64,000 bases of DNA from Sthenelais limicola (taxonomy: Eukaryota > Annelida > Polychaeta > Phyllodocida > Sigalionidae). Each line of letters starts with the position of its first letter. The stretch's first letter is position 1. This document shows positions 32,306 through 41,969 of this stretch, one piece after another. The DNA is taken from NCBI GenBank assembly GCA_942159475.1, contig OW804094.1:15497708-15561707 (forward strand), given 5' to 3'. Position numbers and translations under genes: made by a program. The notes under the pieces were generated by a model. It did not search any database, had not been told where the DNA came from, and saw only the letters and a list, made by a program, of their open reading frames with translations.

Positions 32306-33595
32306 CAGCGCCGCCACCCTCACGCCTAGAGCCTGTAGGGAAGTTCTATCTAGCCAGGTATATAGGTCACCTAGATGAGCCTAAGGTCAGGTCCCCTCGA
32401 CACTTGTATGATCAGCTGGTAAAAGCAGGCCTAGCTGTTGTTCATACAGCTCGACTCACACAGATAGGATATTCTATCTAGGGATTTAATTAGGTTACCT
32501 AGATCGTCCACATGAGACAGTTCTCCAATTGTACTCTTAGTAATTTACACTTCTTATCTCACTTCTCGCAGCCAACTGCCCTGCTTGTATATATATAGGC
32601 TGAGATTGACGCACTAGGTTTAACATGTGCTTTGAGTGGGCGTGGCAGTTTGTTATTGTACTGTCTTGGGCGGAAAGATTGTTGTGCGCATGCGCAAGGT
32701 TCAAACTTCCGGTATGGGTTTCCCGCTCGGTTCAGTATTTTCCAACCATCTCAACAGATACTTATCATGAAGCTATTGCCATTTAATAAACATGTAAACC
32801 TTGCGTCTAGACATTGCATTCAAACCGTTTTCACAGAATCCTTTCTTTTCCGAGTTCAACTTGGTTGCTAGTCCTGACACCACTACGTGCTGTGCTCCCG
32901 GGGTTGTGCTTAGCAGAGAGAATGGTCCTATGCACGTTTAGCTTTCTCATTTGTCATGAAAAAGTTCAATCTTAGAGATACAATCCACAGTGAGCAGTTT
33001 GTGTTGTATGTCCTTGTTATACTTTTCCCTGTCATTCAACTATAGACACCTGTTAGCTCCCGATGTGGATTACTCCAGGGATGCTACTTGGGGTCCTCTT
33101 CCCGCTTATTAGTCCCCAGCGAGGTTGACAAGGTGGCAAGATGGCAGCCACCAGTAAGCTGATTTTTTGTCGAAATAGATGATTTTTTTTATCAGCTTTT
33201 CACAGGTCCCTTGGTTAGCATATGGGTCACTAAATCGTTATTTCCAAATGATTCACAACACGATTTAAGGCACAAGAATGTCAATTGTTGGCAGATGGCA
33301 CCACAAATAAGGTCTCTTATAATTCCTCCAGGCGATAATATGCATCCACGCTTCCTCCAGTGGGCAATGGGGGGTGCGTGGTACCGCTTGGATTAGTGGA
33401 GTCTATATGTAGCCCAAACTTCCTCAATTTACGTTTTTCAGCTGGAACTATCTGAGACAACTGTCACTGGTGCTTCATGCATGAAGTACCGTACTCTTGT
33501 GTTTTGGATCCTTCCTGGAACTGTCCTGAAACTGAAAAAAAAAAGGGAGCTGACGCTCCACCCTTGTGTTCTCGATCTAGGCTCAACCGGAAGTC
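32306..33595 (-). promoter_or_regulatory. LINE 5' UTR / internal promoter region
   Basis: 1.29 kb with no ORF related to known proteins. The element start has GACTTCCGG (ETS-type, plus-strand CCGGAAGTC at 33587-33595). A perfect NRF1-type palindrome lies at 32685-32696, with another ACTTCCGG close by at about 32706. AAGATGGCAGCC near 33140 is a YY1-type word on the plus strand. These fit an internal pol II promoter. Confidence 0.6.
32685..32696. promoter_or_regulatory. NRF1-type palindrome TGCGCATGCGCA
   Basis: Exact palindromic NRF1 consensus within the LINE 5' UTR. A near-identical TGCGCATGCGCG occurs in both gypsy 1 LTRs. Confidence 0.55.
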
Positions 33596-34588
33596 ACTCT
33601 CATAACCTTCATTACCATTGGTGTAATGCACATTTCTACCTCGACTGTTACCCCTTCCACGGCCATTAGACTGACCGCGACCTCTTTTCTGGTAATACTG
33701 AGAATTATCGCGAGGCTTGTTGCCTTGATTTGCTTGGCATAAAGGTGACCTTTTGTAGTGACCCCTAAGCCCACAACCTCCAGAATACTCACTATCTGCT
33801 TTACAATATGTTGGTGGATGGTTGCGGCAACATTTGTTACATTTAGGTGATTGGCCTTGGTAGCCTGTACCACGACCTCTACCTCTACCTCTAGCAAAAC
33901 CTTGGGGTTGACCCCTGCTACCTGAGTGTTTCTGATAGTGTACTTGTGATTCGCCCTGATTCTGAGTTTCTAAAGATTTCACATGGGCTTTTGTAAGTTC
34001 TACCTGTCTGCAGATCCTGGTAACATTGTTCATAGTTAGCTCTTCATCCGAAAGTTCCATTAGTTTTTCAGTACACTTAGAATCATTGACCCTATTTATT
34101 ATCATGTCAATGATGAGGCTGTCTTCCAAGGCCCCATAGTTGCAATGTTGGGCTTTAGCCCTCAAGTCAGAAATGAAGCCCATGATGGTTTGAGTCTTTA
34201 TGTTTCTGGTTGTGCCAAGGAACTCCTGCCTTTTGATACTACGGTATCTTTGTACCCCAAAATATGCGTCAAACTTAGCAAATACAGTGTTCAAGTTATA
34301 CCTGTCTTCTGCAGCAACTCCTACTACTCCTAGGATGCCATTATCTGGGTCAGCTTCAACTGCATCAATGGCTTGAGCCCAAACAAAACTATCATATATT
34401 TTCACATGCTCCTTGCCCATGTGTTTTAGTAGCTGTCCCACCAACCTTCTACCAGCGGCATCATGTAGTCCTTTGGAGTCTAGGTGGATTTCAAACTGTC
34501 TCTTATATGCTTCCCATTCACTAGCACATGATTCGATGTCTGATGGGTTGAATCTACCAAGCTTGGCTCCACTGTCGTCGTCGGCCAT
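33464..34588 (-). CDS. gag: Gypsy 1 Gag, interrupted by the LINE
   Basis: The start ATG at 34586-34588 follows a 195-bp leader. True Gag sequence runs to 33596 (331 residues, ending ...NEGYES); the remaining 43 residues to the stop at 33464 come from the LINE 5' end. Capsid-type helices cover about 20-215. Then come RG-rich stretches (232-240, 301-319) and a zinc-knuckle pair: C250-x2-C253-x3-H257-x4-C262 is complete, but the second, GCGLRGHYKRSPLC (C272, H277, C284), has Ser instead of the first Cys. In the unbroken element, Gag is in frame with protease. Confidence 0.9.
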   Translation of the reverse strand: MADDDSGAKLGRFNPSDIESCASEWEAYKRQFEIHLDSKGLHDAAGRRLVGQLLKHMGKEHVKIYDSFVWAQAIDAVEADPDNGILGVVGVAAEDRYNLNTVFAKFDAYFGVQRYRSIKRQEFLGTTRNIKTQTIMGFISDLRAKAQHCNYGALEDSLIIDMIINRVNDSKCTEKLMELSDEELTMNNVTRICRQVELTKAHVKSLETQNQGESQVHYQKHSGSRGQPQGFARGRGRGRGTGYQGQSPKCNKCCRNHPPTYCKADSEYSGGCGLRGHYKRSPLCQANQGNKPRDNSQYYQKRGRGQSNGRGRGNSRGRNVHYTNGNEGYESDFRLSLDREHKGGASAPFFFSVSGQFQEGSKTQEYGTSCMKHQ

Positions 34589-34768
34589 TTTGAGTGTGGG
34601 AAAAGGGAGTCACAACCCACGCTAGGTCTAGCTGGCATCAACAAGTCCAAAACAGCTTAAATGTAGCTTAACAGCTCGCTACAGACCTTTGTATAGTATC
34701 CCTAGTGGGTTATCAACAAATCCTGATTGTTTCGGATGGCTTGCATCGTTCTAACACAGGAAATTCGA

Positions 34769-34783
34769 CCACTTCTGACACCA
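34769..34783 (-). other. Primer binding site of gypsy 1
   Basis: Directly inside the 5' LTR the minus strand reads TGGTGTCAGAAGTGG, complementary to the CCA-bearing 3' end of tRNA-Leu (CAA type, ...CCACTTCTGACA-CCA). Confidence 0.8.
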
Positions 34784-34878
34784 TGAAATAAACGGGACAC
34801 AACTCTAGGATCCGCGTGTTGACTCTCACTTTATTGCGCATGCGCGCCGGTAGTGACGTAGTACACATAAACATTACA
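34784..34878 (-). repeat. 5' LTR of gypsy 1
   Basis: Identical to the 3' LTR over all 95 bases, followed by TSD TACAC at 34879-34883. It contains the same NRF1-type (34835-34846) and CRE-type (34854-34859) motifs. Confidence 0.93.
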
Positions 34879-35070
34879 TACACATTTAGTCAATTCTGCT
34901 AAATTAGGCTGCAATTTGGTCAATACTAGGTAAATCCGAGTATATTCGGCATTGCATTGATTCTACCAATCTGTTTGGTTTGGTTTGGTTGAACTTTATT
35001 TTCGTCTGAAATTTGGGTTATTTGTGAGGATTGGTGAAGGTGAATTGTACATTTTCTGGCAACTTCACCC

Positions 35071-36156
35071 TCATGGCTTCCACCAGACACTCTTCCATAC
35101 AAATTAATTATCCATATTTAAAGTTGTGAGAAAAAAAACACTGCAGCAGGAGGTGACAATAAAGTATTATGGGATCAATTTTCTACAACTTATTCTTGGA
35201 GATTTCTCATATCTAAACAATTTATTTCCCAGCTCATTATATAGGTACTGTGTCAGTGAGGTATCTTGTTCAATTTATCGTTCAGATAACCTTTTTAAAG
35301 TGGAGCTCTATAGAGTTGATTCTATGAATTGGTTGATGATGTTGGGTGAACTGTTACCACCTGTGATGTAAGAGAGCCCGGAAACTTCCTAGCGCGTGCC
35401 CATTCTACCATTCTATCCCGTCATTTCTTACTCTTAGAAATACTTATTATGGTGGTAGGGGGTGCGGTAATGGAAATACTGGGAGGTCCTTATGAGTGGT
35501 ACAGAACTCATGCATCTGTCTATGTCTCTCTCTCTCTGATGTTATATATGACACCATAATATGCTAATTTATACATTTTAATGTTTTAAATAACAGCACA
35601 ATAACAATCCCTTGATGAAGATCACCCTATAATCGAAATGTTGGGAAATGAATAAAATTACTGTTTGTTTGCGTCGAAACATTTATTTAATTATAAATCT
35701 TTTATGAAGTACTTTGTTATGCATGATCAGTACACGCTTGAAAACCTCTCAGTCAGTCAGAAGCCTATCACCCTTTTTATGCCAAGAAGTCATCAATCAA
35801 TTATACACAATGCCTAAAAAATATTCTTCTGAGACCAAGACTGGATGTATCTTTGCCAATTCTTAGTTCTTGAACTGAAACTTTGTTCTTAATATTCTTT
35901 TTCATACGTTTCATGGATATATCAATGTTGTTCCCGACCTTAAAGTTATTGTTGCATTGTGTATTAGCTAGCAACGTGCATCCACTTGCCTGGATATTAC
36001 CTCCATTGCTTGAGTTCTCAGATCTTTCTTGGAAATATGTCAACAATAAAAGGCCATGCCATAAGAATATGTGCCACTGTTTGTATCGTAGTTTCTTGAA
36101 TTTTATATAACTGTAATTCAAAGATCCAACTCTGATGTCAAGTCTGAGTGATATGT
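35071..36156. other. Intron 1, no gene seen
   Basis: Non-coding. Contains a (CT)n patch at about 35525 and the retroposon tail at 35609-35660. Confidence 0.5.
35609..35660 (+). repeat. Retroposon tail, CTGATGAAG family, copy 2
   Basis: CTTGATGAAGATCACCCTA, then ATCGAAATGTTGGG, then AATAAAATTA. Same order and strand as the copy at 3942-4000. Confidence 0.4.
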
Positions 36157-36391
36157 GGGTAAGATTTTCAGAAAATGTACAATTTACCTTCACCGATCCT
36201 TTCAAATAACCCACATTTAAGACCACAATGAGCTTCACAATGCAGTTTAACATAACAGAACTGATACTTTGAATCAATGCGATACCAAATATACTCAAAC
36301 ATATCTGGAATTTATCATTTTTCAGCCTAAATTAGCAGAAGTTCCTAAAAGTGTAGAGCTGCGAATTGTACATTTTCGGAACATCTGACCC
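36157..36391 (-). mobile_element. MITE family A, copy 9
   Basis: Complete reversed copy. Flanks ATGT/ATAT are one base from a perfect duplication. Confidence 0.85.
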
Positions 36392-37047
36392 ATATGATCA
36401 CCTGCACTGAAGGGCATGGGACATATATTTATTATATCAAACTTATTTCGTTGGAGAATATTGCATTGCAGTACATACAAAAAATATTTCATATTTTGAT
36501 ATTTTATTCAACTACTATATTATGTATCAAGTACAATGTTCTCACTCAGTGCTGACAAAAATACCCAAATATTTTTTAACAGAATCAGTACAAATCAAGG
36601 GTGTAAAGGTGTGCTATCTGTTAAATTTATTTTCACAAACCACCAAAACTTGTACTTTCAGAAAGATTCTGAAGTTTTCCCATTTTCGTAATTGTTATAC
36701 TAACATTAACAATAGTAATACAAGTTTTTTTTTTTAAAGATTTTATTTCCACCGGGGAAACATTTCCCAGTAAGCTGGGTTTTTCCAATGCGCCCAGCTT
36801 GGGGTAACGATGAGTAATTGAGAGAGAAAAAAAACCATAAAGCATATTTGCTAATTACAGACACTTAAATTGGAATTGATGGCTAGGTATAGCATTGGGT
36901 AAAGGAAGTATGAAGATGTACACTTTGAACAATTATAAACAATCAAATTGGAAGTTGTTACATAGTTGAAAACAGTGCTCCAGGGGATAATCACAATCTA
37001 AGACTTAGAGTGTGACCCCAGTGGGAGAGTAAGAGGTGGTAATACAT
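36392..37047. other. Intron 1, possible antisense retroposon tail
   Basis: A T run at 36726 followed by AAAGATTTTATTTCCACC and a GCTGGG...CCCAGC inverted pair suggests a truncated antisense retroposon. No TSD found and no gene. Confidence 0.4.
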
Positions 37048-37282
37048 GGGTCAGATTTTCAGAAAATGTACAATTCACCTTCACCAATCCTCTCAAATAA
37101 CCCAGAAATAATACAGAAATGAGCTTCAAAATGCAGTTTAACATAATAAAACGGATGCTTTAAGTGAATGTGATACCGAATACACTCAGATATATCCAGT
37201 ATTCATCATTTTTCAGCCTAATTTAGCAGAATTTTCTAAATAAGTAGAGCTGCCAATTGTACATTTTCTGAAAATCTTACCC
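37048..37282 (-). mobile_element. MITE family A, copy 10
   Basis: Complete reversed copy. Exact duplication ACAT. Confidence 0.88.
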
Positions 37283-38180
37283 ACATCCTGAGGTAAATGA
37301 TACAGTATTGGTAATGGTAATAATAATTGTGGTTCTCGTAACTATGGCAATGTTTTGTTTTTTTTAAACTATGACAATGTTAATAGTGGTGGTAATAATA
37401 ATGACTAACATCATCATAATACTGGCCGATCTATTATCTCTTGACAATGGATTATGTTTATGTTCCTGAAAATTGCCTACCAGTAATTTCTGCTTTCCTT
37501 TTCATTAAACAGATATTTTTGTTTTAGGGTCAGTGGTCTACATTACATATTTGTGTGGTTTGGAACAAATAGAAACACAGCAGCCTTTGTGGTCTAACCA
37601 TTTATAAATAGTGGATGTCATTGTTACTGAACTGGGTGAATGATAGGATTTGTACTTGGCCTAAATTGAATTGTTGTAGTTGATACATTGAAGTAGGAGA
37701 GTTTCCATTACAAACAGCACTGTGTTACAATAAGTGTTAACTGTTGGTGTCAAGAGCCATTTAAAGCTGAGATAATTGGTCCAGTTCCAATTTTTAAATT
37801 CTGTTGAAAATCATTTCAGCTAAGGCAATAGAGCCTTTGCATCCAATGTAACTAAAACTAGATGACCAGTAAAAGTCCAAATAAAAAAGTGCAAAACTCC
37901 ATCCCCCAATTCTCTTACTCAACACAAGTCACAGCATAGTAAAATTGAATTTCAACTGGTTGGCAGATCCCCTCCCAACATCTTAAAACTAGATTTGTTT
38001 TTACAAGCTGAAAAATGTATTTGGTCATTAGAAACTTATCGGAATACATGCCTCAAGTACACAAAACCCATCAATCATTATGTGAAAAGATCTTCGTTGA
38101 AATACCAAGAGTATGACAGAAATAGTTAAATATGAGGGTATATGAATCTGATAGGCCATCCCATACCATTCCCTCTTTAT
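37283..38180. other. Intron 1, nothing seen
   Basis: AT-rich, no repeat or coding signal recognised. Confidence 0.5.
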
Positions 38181-39420
38181 TTCCCTCCCTGCTTATAACA
38201 TTGAATGAATGACCTGCTGATGCTTCTCCCTCTGCTCTCCCTCCTGCTTATAACATTGAGTGAATGAACTGCTGATGCTACTCCCTCTGCTCTCCCTCCT
38301 GCTTATAACATTGAGTGAATGTCCTGCTGATGCTACTCCCTCTGCTCTCCCTCCTGCTTATAACATTGAGTGAATGACTTGCTGATGCTTCTCCCTCTGC
38401 TCTCCCTCCTGCTTATAACATTGAGTGAATGACTTGCTGATGCTACACCCTCTGCTCTCCCTCCTGCTTATAACATTGAGTGAATGACTTGCTGATGCTA
38501 CTCCCTCTGGTCTCCCTCCTGCTTATAACATTGAGTGAATGACTTGCTGATGCTACTCCCTCTGCTCTCCCTCCCTGCTTATAACATTGAGTGAATGTCC
38601 TGCTGATGCTGCTCCCTCTGCTCTCCCTCCCTGCTTATAACATTGAGTGAATGACATGCTTCTCCCTCTGGTCTCCCTCCCTGCTTATAACATTGAGTGA
38701 ATGACCTGCTGATGCTACTCCCTCTGCTCTCCCTCCCTGCTTATAACATTGAGTGAATGACTTGCTGATGCTACTCCCTCTGCTCTCCCTCCTGCTTATA
38801 ACATTGAGTGAATGACTTGCTGATGCTACTCCCTCTGGTCTCCCTCCTGCTTATAACATTGAGTGAATGACTTGCTGATGCTACACCCTCTGCTCTCCCT
38901 CCTGCTTATAACATTGAGTGAATGACTTGCTGATGCTACTCCCTCTGGTCTCCCTCCTGCTTATAACATTGAGTGAATGACTTGCTGATGCTTCTCCCTC
39001 TGCTCTCCCTCCTGCTTATAACATTGAGTGAATGACTTGCTGATGCTTCTCCCTCTGCTCTCCCTCCCTGCTTATAACATTGAGTGAATGTCCTGCTGAT
39101 GCTACTCCCTCTGCTCTCCCTCCTGCTTATAACATTGAGTGAATGACTTGCTGATGCTACTCCCTCTGGTCTCCCTCCTGCTTATAACATTGAGTGAATG
39201 ACTTGCTGATGCTTCTCCCTCTGCTCTCCCTCCCTGCTTATAACATTGAGTGAATGACTTGCTGATGCTACTCCCTCTGCTCTCCCTCCTGCTTATAACA
39301 TTGAGTGAATGACTTGCTGATGCTACACCCTCTGGTCTCCCTCCCTGCTTATAACATTGAGTGAATGTCCTGCTGATGCTACTCCCTCTGCTCTCCCTCC
39401 CTGCTTATAACATTGAGTGA
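38181..39420. repeat. 55-bp minisatellite, about 23 units
   Basis: The unit contains CCTGCTTATAACATTGAGTG, AATGACTTGCTGATGCTAC and TCCCTCTGCTCTCCC. The word GCTTATAACATTGA occurs 23 times. Units are 54-56 bp; variation is mainly TCC/TCCC, ACTTG/TCCTG and CTC/GTC. Just beyond, at about 39432-39480, one unit recurs in inverted orientation, and a diverged unit lies near 39900. Confidence 0.95.
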
Positions 39421-39730
39421 TTAGCCTGGGGGAGTAGCACCATTCACTCAATGCTATAAGCATGGAGGGAGATCAGAGGAAATCCAAATGAAATGAAGCC
39501 ATCTGTTGTAGAGGCTTAACTGGCTCAGTGTATTTGATCCTTTATTATACACGCATTGCTCTGAGAACAACGTATCTAGATTGATTTACACATTGTGCGT
39601 ATTTCACTAGTGATTTACATGGGGTTGTCATGGCAACCAATCTATTTTTTTACTAAAATTACCGGTAAAATTCAAATTTATGAGTCAATTTTTTTCTATT
39701 TTCATGATTGAAAGCATGTATAATAAATCT

Positions 39731-39828
39731 GTTAACTAACGAGTTGGTTTCAGTCACTTAGAATATTGCACTTGTTGCTATGCAACTTGTGCAATATTCA
39801 CGCTCCTTCAACCAACTCGTTAGTTAAC
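39731..39828. mobile_element. Foldback MITE, 98 bp
   Basis: Perfect 19-bp ends GTTAACTAACGAGTTGGTT / AACCAACTCGTTAGTTAAC. An inner stem (AATATTGCAC / GTGCAATATT) makes nearly the whole unit a hairpin. Confidence 0.75.
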
Positions 39829-40045
39829 CTGTATTGATATAACTTCCTTCTTACTACATTGGGTGATACCACTTTCAGTCTGATACTACTTTCTCTAATT
39901 TACCTCCCTGCCTATAACATAGAGTGAATAACCTCACTTTATACTACAACTGAATGGGTTATTCACTTCGAGCGGGAAGAATACATTCATTTAATAGTCT
40001 TGCGCATTCAGTACGCGTTGTATAAAGAGATGGAATGAACATGAT

Positions 40046-40114
40046 GTAAGCCCGTCTTTGATTGGTCTTTATCCCCATCATTGATGACGTCAGACCAATC
40101 AGACATGAGCTTAC
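40046..40114. repeat. Short inverted repeat
   Basis: GTAAGC...TTTGATTGGTCT pairs with AGACCAATCAGACATGAGCTTAC after a short loop containing TGACGTCA-like sequence. Confidence 0.5.
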
Positions 40115-40218
40115 TCAGCCCTGAGGCACATTTAAAAAAACATGAACTGCTTCTCCCTGTCTAATACAAGCGTAAGAATGACGATTTTCTATTATTTCCA
40201 AGTCGTAGTATAAAAAAA

Positions 40219-40384
40219 GAACTGTACTCTAGGTTAGGACTACTTGTGTGATTCACTGGCTCTTGTTACAACTTTATTTTGCATCCAATGCGTGACCTGC
40301 GGCTACTTGTTGGATCCAAAATAAAGTTTTAACTTGAGCCATTGAATCACACTTGTAGAACTTTCTAACCTCTCGTACAGTTCT
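40219..40384. mobile_element. Foldback MITE, 166 bp
   Basis: Long inverted arms: AGAACTGTAC...TTGTGTGATTCACTGGCTC and GAGCCATTGAATCACAC...GTACAGTTCT. Inner ACTTTATTTTG / CAAAATAAAG also pair. Non-coding. Confidence 0.75.
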
Positions 40385-41064
40385 GTCTAAATATTCCCCA
40401 TTGTAGGTCTTAAAAAAGCTACTCTATTTCCATCACTAGGAAGTTTTGTTTAATCCAGGGCATGGTTAATTCATTGCACACACCAAACATACCACCATTG
40501 TCTAATAATTCTTCTTATACTCGCCCACATCGTCCATAAATCATAACTTTCAATTTGTGAATGATGAAGAACTGTGACTTATGACTTGATTTGTTCCAGA
40601 TTTGATAACCAAAAATAGGGGAATTGCACAACTGACTGAACGGTTTAATGCCATCTCCATTGTTATGAATATGCTGAAATAATCATTTGAATGCTTATAT
40701 ATATGTGAATGACTCCTTTTTTGTTTCTTGTATTGTTTATATGTTTTTTTCACCAAAAATAAATTGTTTAGTGATTCGAAAAGTCCTGAAGCTTACCCTA
40801 TCATCTTATCTGCAGTTATTTGGATTTTTTTTTCTATATATCTATGATCAATCGATATTTATTTTTGATAAGATTGCTCGCAGACCATTAGAATAGGAAT
40901 AGATGCTAGTTCCCTGCTAGCTAACAAATTTCCCCTCTACAAGTCATTTTAATGGGAACCATATGTTGGAAATTTCAAACTGGGATATTGTGCCTGGGTC
41001 TCAATTCATCGTCATTCGAATAACTTTTTAGAAATAAGTAATAATCTAAACATGCTATTCCTAT
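40385..41064. other. Intron 1, no gene seen
   Basis: AATAGGGGAATTGCA at about 40615 looks like a lone family B left end. Otherwise nothing supported. Confidence 0.45.
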
Positions 41065-41320
41065 AGAAAGTTGAGGGTAATTCAAGTTGTTTATACAGAG
41101 AATTTTGTCGGGTTTTAAAAATAGATATTGGTTCACATAATTTATTAAATTTAAAAAAAAAATATATAATTTAAATAATATTATTTTTTTTTAGAAAGTT
41201 GAGGGTAATTAAAGTTGTTTTATACAGAGAATTTTGTCCGTTTTTTTTAAAAATAAAAATATTGATTCACATAATTTATTTAATGTATTTGAAAAAAAAA
41301 TATAATTTAAATAATATTTG
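41065..41320 (+). repeat. 128-bp tandem duplication before exon 2
   Basis: AGAAAGTTGAGGGTAATT begins two diverged units at 41065 and 41193; both end in AATTTAAATAATATT. The junction creates a long T run ending in AG at 41194, a possible decoy 3' splice site 140 bp ahead of the true acceptor. Confidence 0.75.
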
Positions 41321-41334
41321 TTAAATGTTTTCAG

Positions 41335-41490
41335 GTGCTGCTAGTGTCCGGCTCCAAGGACCCAGAGCGGTGGGTGGTGCCAGGCGGTGGTATCGAACCC
41401 ACAGAGGACGCGGGGGTGGCCGCCATTAGGGAAGCCCGGGAGGAGGCTGGGGTCAAGGGTGACCTCGGCAGGTGTCTCGGCATTTTTGAG
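41335..41490 (+). CDS. NUDT3: DIPP exon 2 (residues 34-85): Nudix box
   Basis: 52 codons in phase 0 between TTTTCAG and GTAACC. The Nudix box, G-x5-E-x7-RE-x2-EE-x-G, occupies residues 51-73 (GGIEPTE...REAREEAGV), with E66, E69 and E70 as the expected metal ligands/catalytic glutamates. Upstream RWVVPGGG (45-52) and downstream KGDLGRCLGIFE (74-85) match the DIPP subfamily specifically. GC content is far above the surrounding intron, as expected for a conserved exon. A Nudix hydrolase of another subfamily is unlikely, because RWVVPGGG plus GRxxGIFE is DIPP-specific. Confidence 0.97.
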
Positions 41491-41740
41491 GTAACCACCT
41501 TTTTGCTCTGCTGTTTACCATTACGTCTTTGTAGTCAATTACAGCACATCATTCACATCCCCGTTCTCCTGCAATTTGAAGGTTTTTTTTATAATTCTGA
41601 GCCCCATGCACTGGGTTACTTTGGATTGGAGTGAAGAAAAGGAGGTAGAAAAACAAGGTAGTCCTGATAGTTCTGACAGATGTTACTGGCCCCAATGACA
41701 CGGCAGATAGTTAAGATGTTACGGGCCCAAACGTGTGATA

Positions 41741-41969
41741 GGGTCAGATTTTCAGAAAATGTACAATTCGCCTTCACCAATCCTCTCAAATAACCCACAT
41801 TTAAGATCAAATTTAGCTTCAAAATACAGTTCAACATAACCACTGTTTGGATCATTGGAAAACCAAATATACTCAGATTTACCTAGCATTTATCGTTTGT
41901 CCGCTGAATTTAACCGAATTTACTAAATGTGTAGAGCGGCCGATTGTACATTTTCTGAGGATCTGACCC
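41741..41969 (-). mobile_element. MITE family A, copy 11
   Basis: Reversed copy, slightly shortened. Flanks GATA/AATA do not match fully. Confidence 0.82.

Larger units (their letters stand above)
25732..33595 (-). mobile_element. Full-length Tx1/L1-like LINE with NADAR-bearing ORF1
   Basis: 7864 bp (6.9 kb without the nested TTAA element). The target duplication ACTCTCATAACC(TT) lies at 25720-25733 and 33596-33609. The minus-strand 3' end is poly(A), seen as a T run at 25732-25743. Order is 5' UTR (33595-32306), ORF1 (32305-29889, interrupted), 52-bp gap, ORF2 (29836-26038, one frameshift), 3' UTR. The 5' end begins GACTTCCGG, an ETS-type motif common at LINE starts. It sits in the Gag-Pol frame of gypsy 1. 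RT style (NWRPITLLNVDYKI) points to the Tx1/L1 group. Confidence 0.92.
22027..34878 (-). mobile_element. Ty3/gypsy retrotransposon 1 (Mag-like), LINE-interrupted
   Basis: 12.85 kb between identical 95-bp LTRs (TG...CA) with 5-bp TSD TACAC. Minus-strand order is 5' LTR (34784-34878), PBS, gag, protease, RT, RNase H, integrase, polypurine tract, 3' LTR (22027-22121). Removing the 7.86-kb LINE leaves about 5.0 kb, normal for the group. Very short LTRs recall Bombyx mag. Gag and Pol share one reading frame at the LINE insertion point. A small deletion in RT makes it non-autonomous. Identical LTRs imply recent insertion, though 95 bp gives weak dating. Confidence 0.92.
21986..35070 (+). mobile_element. 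MITE family A, copy 8, split by a gypsy element
   Basis: The left 41 bp (21986-22026) and right part (34879-35070) are one family A copy, with exact outer duplication TCAT on both sides. The gypsy element entered at TACAC, present at 22022-22026 and again at 34879-34883. The MITE is therefore older than the gypsy insertion. Confidence 0.9.

Noticed and set aside
33464..33595. C-terminal 43 residues of gypsy 1 Gag as real Gag
   Set aside because: They are read from the LINE 5' end beyond the insertion point at 33596.
38181..39420. Regular ~55-bp units resembling a CRISPR array
   Set aside because: The whole unit repeats; there are no unique spacers, and the sequence is animal genomic DNA. 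It is a minisatellite.
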